Source: Paenibacillus sp. LHD-38 (GTDB taxonomy: Bacteria; Bacillota; Bacilli; Paenibacillales; Paenibacillaceae). From it: a stretch of DNA of 64,000 bases. Below the pieces are notes generated by a model. The model saw nothing but the letters and a program-made list of their open reading frames with translations. It was not told the origin of the DNA and did no database searches. Where the stretch lies: positions 1-64,000 of the forward strand of contig NZ_JAVIFU010000035.1 in the NCBI RefSeq assembly GCF_031157315.1, in the 5' to 3' direction. Below, one piece after another: positions 57,892 to 64,000 of the stretch. The stretch's first letter is position 1. Each line of letters begins with the position of its first letter. The position numbers and the translations under genes were made by a program.

Positions 57892-58863
57892 GTGAGTGTT
57901 ATGAAAATCAATGTGCAAAAAGCAAGGAAAAACAAGCCCTTCTTCAGGCATGGCTTACGGTCCATACGTTATTTCATTCTGGGCAGGGAAGTGGATAAAG
58001 GTCTCATCTTTAAATGGTTGTTGTATTTGATTCTTATATCCACCTCTTATATTTACTTGAACCCGATTTTTAAGATGATCGTGAGGATGCTCATGGACAG
58101 CAAGGATCTTATCGATCCTACGGTCACCTGGATTCCGTCATCGCTCTATTTCGGTCATCTCTCCACGGCATGGAATATTTTGCAATACTCGAAGTCGTTC
58201 ATAATCAGTATTACGATTGCTTTGTCTGCGTCGGTTCTTCATTGTATCTCATGCGGTTTGGCGGGCTACGCGTTGGCACGGCTTCAAGTTCCGTTTAAGA
58301 AGCTGGCTTTCTTTCTGCTGCTGCTTGCGTTTATTATCCCGCCGCAAGTCATCGTTTTGCCAACGATCCTATTATTCAGGGAAATAGGCCTGGACGGCAG
58401 CCTGTTCACCTTGATCATACCGGCTGTATTCGGCTTCGGCGTAAAAGGCTCGCTGTTTGTCTTCATCTTCAGACAGTTTTTCATGACTCAACCGAAGGAA
58501 CTGGAGGAAGCGGCCAAAATAGACGGCGCCACCGCCATCAAGTTTTATGTGAAAGTCATGCTTCCTTTGGCGAAACCAGCCATTCTTGTCGTCTTTTTAT
58601 TCTCCTTCGTTTGGACGTGGAACGATACCTATCTGCCGAAAATGTTTCTGGCGAATGCGGCCGATGTTCCGCTCGCTACGCAAATGTCGCGTATGGGAAC
58701 CTCCTTGGATGCTTTTATTGATACAGGTGGTTATCCGGAGTATGTGGCAGAGCCGATTAAGATGGCGGCAAGCTTCCTGACGATTCTACCTCCGCTTCTC
58801 ATCTATCTGTTTGCGCAGCGGTATTTCGTAGAGAGCGTGGAACGAACGGGATTGGTGGAATAG
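57892..58863 (+). CDS. ABC sugar transporter permease (second pair, MalG-like)
   Basis: A 323-residue permease with six helices and the EAA loop (KELEEAAKIDGATAIKFYVKVMLP). The start is GTG at 57892, after AAAGGGGGG. A basic N-terminal extension precedes the first helix. Confidence 0.9.
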   Translation: MSVMKINVQKARKNKPFFRHGLRSIRYFILGREVDKGLIFKWLLYLILISTSYIYLNPIFKMIVRMLMDSKDLIDPTVTWIPSSLYFGHLSTAWNILQYSKSFIISITIALSASVLHCISCGLAGYALARLQVPFKKLAFFLLLLAFIIPPQVIVLPTILLFREIGLDGSLFTLIIPAVFGFGVKGSLFVFIFRQFFMTQPKELEEAAKIDGATAIKFYVKVMLPLAKPAILVVFLFSFVWTWNDTYLPKMFLANAADVPLATQMSRMGTSLDAFIDTGGYPEYVAEPIKMAASFLTILPPLLIYLFAQRYFVESVERTGLVE

Positions 58864-58988
58864 GGCAACCGCTTATGCTTCACATAGATCATTTCCTTCG
58901 GTTGGCATCTTGAAGGGGGGAGTTCAGCGAAAACTTGAGCATCGAAGTAGAGAGGGAATGTAAACCAATTTCAAGGAGGAGTCTTTCA

Positions 58989-60365
58989 ATGAAGAAGCAA
59001 ATGAGAAGCTTTACAATTGTCATGATGTTGTTCATGATTATGTCATTGATCGTTTCAGCGTGTTCGTCTAATAACGGTGTATCGCCGAATGCGACTTCTT
59101 CATCAAACTCGTCAACAAACACGCCGGAAGATGATTCGGCGGATGTCTCTGAAATTAAATTAACGAAATTTTCCAACGAACCTGTGACGCTTAAAGTGGC
59201 GACTCCATGGGGCAATGATTATTTCATGTCGAGGATAGGCGACTATATTCAAGAAAAATTGCCGCACATTACGTTGGAACATATTGACTGGGACGGTACG
59301 CCGGAGAAGATGCAGGAACTGTTCGCGGCGCAAGTCGTTCCGGATGTGCTGCTCGCCTTTACCGGACAGAAGCCGCTCGAGGATTTGGAGATGGTATTTC
59401 CTTTGGAGGAGATGCTGGAGGTATACGGCTTTGATATGGACACGTTAGACCCCGCCGCAGTTGCTGAAATCCGCGCGCGGGACTCGCAGAACAGACTGGT
59501 CGGTATGCCGCAGGAAATGGGCTATTTGGGACTCCATTATAATAAAGAAATATTTGATAAATTCGGGGTGGAGTATCCTAGGGAAGATATGACATGGGAC
59601 GAGGTCATTGATCTCGCAAAAAAAATGACGGCCGAGCGGGAGGGCGTCAAGTATCGCGGTTTGGATTTTGGCGCTCCCGCTCCATTGCTGCAATTATCAG
59701 TCACGCATACAGACCCGGATTCGGGGGAAGTGCTGCTCACGAAAGATCCGAAATTCACCAAATATATGGAACTAATGAAAAAGTACTACGAAATTCCAGG
59801 TATCATTGATGATCCAGAGGCGCCAAGTTCGTTCGAGAATAAAACAGTTGCCATGAGCGTCAACTGGCACGGATTTTTGACGTGGTTCGGCGGCGAAACA
59901 GAAGATGAAGTCTTAGAATATCAGAAGCTAATGGATATTGTACCGCTTCCATCGTGGTCGGATTTGCCGAATACCTCGACGGTTCCGATAGGGATTCATC
60001 CGTGGGCCATCAACAGCTTCAGCGAGAAGAAGGAAGCTGCGCTGCAATTTTTGCTCGAGAGCGTATCGGCCGAGTACCAAACTAAGATGGCCAAAACGGG
60101 AACCCCTACCGTTCTTGCGGATCAAGAGATAAAAGCCCACTTTGGCGCTGAGCTTGCAAGGTTTGCCGGGAAAAACATCGGCGCTTTCACGAAAAACAAA
60201 CTCGCGGAGCCTCCAGCGCGAAACAGCTTCTGGGACCGTTATGTCAATCTTGATATGAAAGTATTTACGGAGTCTGATATGAACATATCGGAGTTTTTAC
60301 GAAAAGTGGAAGAAGAATCCCAATTGCAAATCAAGGATGCCATGGCTCAGGAAGCGGCCAAGTAG
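58989..60365 (+). CDS. ABC sugar-binding lipoprotein
   Basis: A 458-residue family 1 solute-binding protein. It has a lipobox (LIVSAC, Cys about 26), a Ser/Asn-rich linker and a binding domain of normal size (LKVATPWGNDYFMSRI, GMPQEMGYLGLHYNKEIFDKFG, MTWDEVIDLAKKM, IGIHPWAINSFSEKKEAALQFL). The start at 58989 follows AAGGAGGAG. It is the standard binding protein of the second permease pair, in contrast to the giant one at 47639. A terminator follows. Confidence 0.92.
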   Translation: MKKQMRSFTIVMMLFMIMSLIVSACSSNNGVSPNATSSSNSSTNTPEDDSADVSEIKLTKFSNEPVTLKVATPWGNDYFMSRIGDYIQEKLPHITLEHIDWDGTPEKMQELFAAQVVPDVLLAFTGQKPLEDLEMVFPLEEMLEVYGFDMDTLDPAAVAEIRARDSQNRLVGMPQEMGYLGLHYNKEIFDKFGVEYPREDMTWDEVIDLAKKMTAEREGVKYRGLDFGAPAPLLQLSVTHTDPDSGEVLLTKDPKFTKYMELMKKYYEIPGIIDDPEAPSSFENKTVAMSVNWHGFLTWFGGETEDEVLEYQKLMDIVPLPSWSDLPNTSTVPIGIHPWAINSFSEKKEAALQFLLESVSAEYQTKMAKTGTPTVLADQEIKAHFGAELARFAGKNIGAFTKNKLAEPPARNSFWDRYVNLDMKVFTESDMNISEFLRKVEEESQLQIKDAMAQEAAK

Positions 60366-60387
60366 GAATAGTCGATTAGGTAAGGTT

Positions 60388-60415
60388 AAAAAGGCGCATA
60401 ATTTGCGCCTTTTTA
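60388..60415 (+). terminator. terminator of the ABC cluster
   Basis: AAAAAGGCGCA and TGCGCCTTTTT around a short loop, 22 bp after the last stop. Confidence 0.9.
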
Positions 60416-60488
60416 ATTATGTGCGCTCAGCATTAGCGTTAAACGACTGAATGTGAATTAAGTTGTTATTGGTTGTTTTATGTTGACT

Positions 60489-60517
60489 TTGTCTTTGTAA
60501 AGATCGGCGAGTATGAT
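60489..60517 (+). promoter_or_regulatory. promoter left in front of the pseudogene
   Basis: TTGTCT (60489-60494), 17 bp, TATGAT (60512-60517), followed by a GGGGGAGGG ribosome-like site at 60542-60550. The regulatory start of the lost gene seems preserved. Confidence 0.4.
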
Positions 60518-60550
60518 AAATGAGGTAGCAATTCATCCGTCGGGGGAGGG

Positions 60551-61000
60551 ATATGCGATTTCCTTTGTCACGGCATCATCGAATCTTCGATCGACGTTCA
60601 TAAGGTATCCTTGAACGACCGCGATCTTTCGCTGGCCGCAGCTGCATACATAAGAGAAAATCCCGATTTGAATGTAATGTTTGTCGGATTAGATTAACCC
60701 GATGCAGCGGGGTGCCAATATGGGTACAATACACCCGGTCAGCATCAGGCAATCGAAGAGACGGACGAGGAGAGCATTCTCACAGCCATGGCAGCGATCA
60801 CCCGACTGAGAAGACAATCTTCTGGGGCTGCGCCGGTCTGGGAAATCAAACCGGATTCACCGCTGCAAGGAGACTTTATCATCACGGATACGGCGGCTGT
60901 CGTCATTCGTGCGCTTGGGCTTACAGCGCCTGCTAATTGGGAAGCGAAGCTGCCGGAAGTACGTCTGCTGTCGGTCTTTGGGCCGAAAGGCCGAACATAA
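60551..61000 (+). pseudogene. decayed alkaline-phosphatase-family gene with a fucosidase-like 3' end
   Basis: One reading frame over 450 bp gives a broken protein. It runs VHKVSLNDRDLSLAAAAYI, then MFVGLD, an in-frame TAA at 60695, then PDAAGCQYGYNTPGQHQAI, and IITDTAAVVIRALGLTAPA. These pieces resemble alkaline phosphatase/type I phosphodiesterase proteins (D..DHAGH and YDTAATIA..LG motifs). The N-terminal active-site part and the T(A/S)DHG region between are missing. The last 16 codons (LPEVRLLSVFGPKGRT) and the sequence beyond match the 3' end of the GH29 gene at 43261. The best reading is a gene reduced by deletions and a nonsense mutation. Confidence 0.75.
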
Positions 61001-61178
61001 TGCCTTTTGAATCTGCCAAGCCTCGATACTGAATTGGTATCGATCCGGGAAATAATAATGCGCTTCCTTTAATCGGAGTATTGTATTGTTTGTTAAATGA
61101 CATTAAAATTTCAGATAAAGGGTGGATGCCAAACAGAAAGTGGATGGCGCCAGTCATCCCGGAGACGAGTGAGGGCTA

Positions 61179-63401
61179 ATGATGAGCAAATCATGGTTTA
61201 ATCGGCTTCTTCTTTCCTATATGCCGATATTTATTATCGTAGTCACCTTTACCTTTTTCGTTTTTTTTCAACTGATCAGTGAACAGGGCCGCAAAGAGGC
61301 TATCAACGCCAACAGTATGCTGTCTTTGCAAGCTATGCGGCTGATAGACACATCCTTGAGAGCCATCGATAATATGGTGATGAAGGAAAGCATTAACAGC
61401 AAGCCGCTAATCGATTTTTTCAACAGCAAAGAGGGCGCCGATCCGTATGTCAACATTAGCGCCGTCATGAAAATGAACGATATGATTTCCTATTATCCGC
61501 TTATCGATTCCATATATCTGGTACGTTATGATGATCAGGTTGTGTTAAGTAATGCGACAAACGGGCATATCGGAACGTATCCAGACAAATCCTTTATCGA
61601 GCAGAACCGAATGTCGATCTCTCAAAAGTGGACGGATTTGCGGACGTTCCGGCAATTTTCCGTCTTGGAGGATAAAAAGGTTGTCAGTCTGGTAAGGGGT
61701 GCCCCATTCATGACGAACAAAAAAGGCATGATCGTAGTGAATGTGGCAGCGGGTTCCTTGCAGCGGTTAGTGAATGAACTATACGATTCGAAAGTCAGCT
61801 TTATCCGGGTCAAAGACGGGGCGGGCAACGAATTGCTTAAACAGGCAGAACCCGTTGAATCTATGCGCGTATATGCGGATTATAAGTCCAGCTATTCGAA
61901 TTGGTCCTATATTAGCGGGTTTGTACAGGGCACATTCATCCAAACGGTATCATTGCTTTACAATGCTTGGTTTGTCATCGGACTTATTATGATTGGCGCG
62001 GGTCTCGCATGGATGATCTATATATCGAGGCGCAATGCGAGGCCGGTTGAACAGATTGTCTCACGCTTTAGCGGGTATATGCTGCCGCTAGCCGGAGGAA
62101 GAAAGAATGCCGGTCGAATAGATGAATTCGCGTTTATCGAATCGGCCCTCGATAATTTGACGGAGCAGTCCAAACAGTATCAGCAGCAATACAAAGAGGA
62201 TCTGCATTTGCGTACCCGCAACCTATTCCATCAGCTGATCGAAGAAGGAACAGCACTGACACTGGCAGATTGGCGGCGCGAAGCCGAACGGCTGCAGCTT
62301 CCAGCGCCTGCGGAGAGTCATTCCCTTTTCGTTCTGGAAATGGACAAGTATGGGGAATTTTGCAGCCGTTATTCGCGCAGCGATCAAAATTTGTTAAAGT
62401 TCGCCTTGCGCAGCATTACTTATGAACTGTCTTCACGCTTCGGATACGAATGCTGGGCTGAATGGACAGCCTCATCCCGCCTCAGCGTCATTCTGTTCGA
62501 GAACGGAGACGAGGTTGACGGCAAACGGCTGGTTCAGTTATGCGACAGCATCCGCGGTTGGACGGAGCAGAATATGAAATTTACAATAAGCGTAGGGATC
62601 GGGGATCCGGCCGTACATTTATTCGAAATCGCAAAATCCTTTAATCAAGCGTTGGATACACTTGATTACAAGATGGTGCTGGGAGAAAATCGCCTCATTA
62701 CGCGTGAAGATATGATGAGTCAAGGCCAAGTTGAGGTATACTCCTATCTCGGAATCATTCGATCTGCTGCACATGCTTTCCGCAAATCGGAGCAAAGCTG
62801 GAATGGGCAATTGGATGATTTGTTTAGCCAGATGAAGCAGGGCTTATTGACCAAGGATGAGATCATGAATATTATGAATTACTTAATCTACAGTTTAGGA
62901 CGCGAATTGTCGGGGCTCGGCAAGGAGTGTCAGGTCATGTGGGAAACGGGAGCCTTGACGAATCTGACGGATAAACTGGATAAGTGCCATTCTCTTGATG
63001 AGATGCGTGAAGCTATAATCGGTGAAATGACAGAGCTTGGGAATACGCTTGCAGACTCGCGTTATAATGGTCAACATGCGGGTATCATTATGGAAATGCG
63101 CCGCTTCATAGAGGCGGAATACGTGAATCCGAACATGTCACTTGAATATTTAAGCGAGAAATTCAATATTAATGCGAAATATGTCAGCAAGCTGTTCAAA
63201 GAAACAACGGGACATAAGTTCATCGATTTCTTAATAGACATCCGCTTGAATGAAGCGAAAAGACTTCTCGCCGAAACACGGCGGCCGATTCAGGATATCG
63301 CGGTGGAGGTCGGCTACACGAGTGCGATATCGTTTACCAGAGTTTTTAAGAAAGTCGTCGGGTCTTCGCCGGGCGAATACCGTACAGAGACGCAAAGGTA
63401 G
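61179..63401 (+). CDS. membrane-bound AraC regulator with extracytoplasmic sensor domain
   Basis: A 740-residue regulator. It has an N-terminal helix (LLLSYMPIFIIVVTFTFFVFF, about 9-30), an extracytoplasmic Cache-like sensor (about 31-265), a second helix (AWFVIGLIMIGAGLAWMIYI), a HAMP-like and GGDEF-reminiscent middle part, and a C-terminal AraC double HTH (MSLEYLSEKFNINAKYVSKLF, then IQDIAVEVGYTSAISFTRVF, ending SSPGEYR). This layout is common in Paenibacillus, where each such gene usually precedes an ABC sugar importer that it controls. The LplB permease that follows fits this. A terminator follows. Confidence 0.9.
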   Translation: MMSKSWFNRLLLSYMPIFIIVVTFTFFVFFQLISEQGRKEAINANSMLSLQAMRLIDTSLRAIDNMVMKESINSKPLIDFFNSKEGADPYVNISAVMKMNDMISYYPLIDSIYLVRYDDQVVLSNATNGHIGTYPDKSFIEQNRMSISQKWTDLRTFRQFSVLEDKKVVSLVRGAPFMTNKKGMIVVNVAAGSLQRLVNELYDSKVSFIRVKDGAGNELLKQAEPVESMRVYADYKSSYSNWSYISGFVQGTFIQTVSLLYNAWFVIGLIMIGAGLAWMIYISRRNARPVEQIVSRFSGYMLPLAGGRKNAGRIDEFAFIESALDNLTEQSKQYQQQYKEDLHLRTRNLFHQLIEEGTALTLADWRREAERLQLPAPAESHSLFVLEMDKYGEFCSRYSRSDQNLLKFALRSITYELSSRFGYECWAEWTASSRLSVILFENGDEVDGKRLVQLCDSIRGWTEQNMKFTISVGIGDPAVHLFEIAKSFNQALDTLDYKMVLGENRLITREDMMSQGQVEVYSYLGIIRSAAHAFRKSEQSWNGQLDDLFSQMKQGLLTKDEIMNIMNYLIYSLGRELSGLGKECQVMWETGALTNLTDKLDKCHSLDEMREAIIGEMTELGNTLADSRYNGQHAGIIMEMRRFIEAEYVNPNMSLEYLSEKFNINAKYVSKLFKETTGHKFIDFLIDIRLNEAKRLLAETRRPIQDIAVEVGYTSAISFTRVFKKVVGSSPGEYRTETQR

Positions 63402-63487
63402 CTTAACAGTTAGCGGATCATGGTGTAGAAAAGGGTTAAGTTCTAGAAAAATGTTAATCATGGAGAATGAAAACAGTTGACGAATCG

Positions 63488-63525
63488 GCGGCAGCACCGG
63501 GTTTTATCAGGTGCTGCCGTTTCTT
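63488..63525 (+). terminator. terminator of the AraC-sensor gene
   Basis: CGGCAGCACC (63489-63498) pairs with GGTGCTGCCG (63510-63519), followed by TTTCTT. Confidence 0.85.
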
Positions 63526-63571
63526 GTGCATCGGCGAATGCGAAAAAGGTTAAGCAAAATTTTATTGTTTC

Positions 63572-63601
63572 TTGTGGCAGGGAGCCGGGAGCTTATATGA
63601 T
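63572..63601 (+). promoter_or_regulatory. promoter of the LplB-type permease gene
   Basis: TTGTGG (63572-63577), 18 bp, TATGAT (63596-63601), 50 bp before the start codon. Confidence 0.5.
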
Positions 63602-63608
63602 GATCACA

Positions 63609-63622
63609 TGAAAGCGCAAACA
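63609..63622. promoter_or_regulatory. cre-like site before the LplB-type permease gene
   Basis: TGAAAGCGCAAACA matches 13 of 14 positions of the CcpA consensus and lies at the expected transcription start. Confidence 0.5.
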
Positions 63623-63651
63623 AACTAGACTGTTTAAAAGGAGGCTAGTCC

Positions 63652-64000
63652 ATGTCCAAACTTAATAACGAATTGCATCCCGTATCGATGCCCCTTGTTC
63701 CGACAACGAGAAGTTATGCGCCCTTACGAAAGATGGCGCGCCACTGGCAATTGTATATCGTCATCCTGCTGCCGATTGCTTATCTCATTATTTTCAAATA
63801 TGTACCCATGGCCGGCATTATGATCGCCTTCAAAGACTACAACGTCATCAAAGGCATCTTAGGAAGCTCATGGGTCGGACTGAAATACTTTAATCAGTTT
63901 TTCGAATCCCCGAACTTCTGGCTGTACATGAAAAACACGCTGGGCATTAGCCTTTACGGCTTGCTTGTCGGGTTCCCTGCACCAATCATTCTGGCGCTTG
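63652..64000 (+). CDS. LplB-type ABC sugar permease (N-terminal part, cut by window end)
   Basis: The first 116 codons of a permease. It has a soluble basic N-terminus (about 1-33), a first helix (WQLYIVILLPIAYLIIF), the LplB-type KYVPMAGIMIAFKDYN segment, then WVGLKYF, a short periplasmic loop, and the start of the second helix (TLGISLYGLLVGFPAPIILA). AAAGGAGG precedes the ATG. It runs off the window end. The binding protein and second permease of this importer are expected downstream. Confidence 0.9.
   Translation, partial: MSKLNNELHPVSMPLVPTTRSYAPLRKMARHWQLYIVILLPIAYLIIFKYVPMAGIMIAFKDYNVIKGILGSSWVGLKYFNQFFESPNFWLYMKNTLGISLYGLLVGFPAPIILAL

Overview
The window reads as a chromosome segment of a Paenibacillus-like member of the Bacillales. 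The support is strong AGGAGG ribosome-binding sites with frequent TTG/GTG starts, S-layer-homology (SLH) proteins, a Des-DesK-DesR system, membrane-bound AraC regulators with extracytoplasmic sensors, LplB-type permeases and a DUF5696/Yip1 sugar-transport cluster. The genus is an inference from gene content.

Layout. 0-1 kb: the 3' end of a 23S rRNA gene, no 5S, then tRNAs for fMet, Asp, Gln, Leu and Gly. 1-2 kb: non-coding DNA with a cluster of inverted/direct intergenic repeats and a 38-bp minisatellite of about 14 copies. 2-5.7 kb: a small P-loop protein, a GntR-regulated membrane protein and a Gfo/Idh/MocA oxidoreductase, with a second tandem repeat (26 bp x 4) between convergent genes. 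5.7-8.9 kb: an NAD-salvage operon (NrtR-type Nudix protein, short Prs-like protein, nicotinamide phosphoribosyltransferase). 9.5-16.1 kb: an RNA-repair block (RtcB ligase; RlaP nucleotidyltransferase, Hen1 methyltransferase and Pnkp kinase-phosphatase-ligase). 16.3-21.4 kb: SpeD, two short-chain dehydrogenases, a WYL regulator and an M29 aminopeptidase. 21.5-31.7 kb: a Tad/Flp pilus locus with unusual extra members. 31.9-34.9 kb: fatty-acid desaturase with DesK/DesR. 35-36.5 kb: nicotinate phosphoribosyltransferase. 36.7-38 kb: an SLH protein and a structured, possibly group II intron-derived remnant. 38.1-64 kb: a glycan-utilisation region with AraC regulators, DUF4091, metallophosphoesterase, GH29 fucosidase, a two-component system, and a large ABC import cluster with two solute-binding proteins and two permease pairs around an NHL-TPR-Yip1 protein and a DUF5696 protein. 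It ends in a decayed gene, a Cache-AraC regulator and a truncated LplB permease.

The most interesting signal is regulatory. The two RNA-repair transcription units (rtcB and rlaP-hen1-pnkp) each have a similar 5' leader. Each leader holds a short ORF beginning M(I)NQYL..E, a stem that pairs the leader's Shine-Dalgarno region with a CATCGG(C/A)C(T/C)C segment inside the leader ORF with two covarying base pairs, and an intrinsic terminator with the same CCATGGAC/GTCCATGG core directly before the gene. This looks like an undescribed attenuation element that may couple translation of particular codons, and hence tRNA integrity, to RNA-repair expression. It lies next to a Prs-like/NAMPT-like pair that resembles the phage NAD+ reconstitution pair. 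The 5.7-16.1 kb stretch may therefore be a recovery island against toxins that deplete NAD+ or cut tRNA. That last step is inference.
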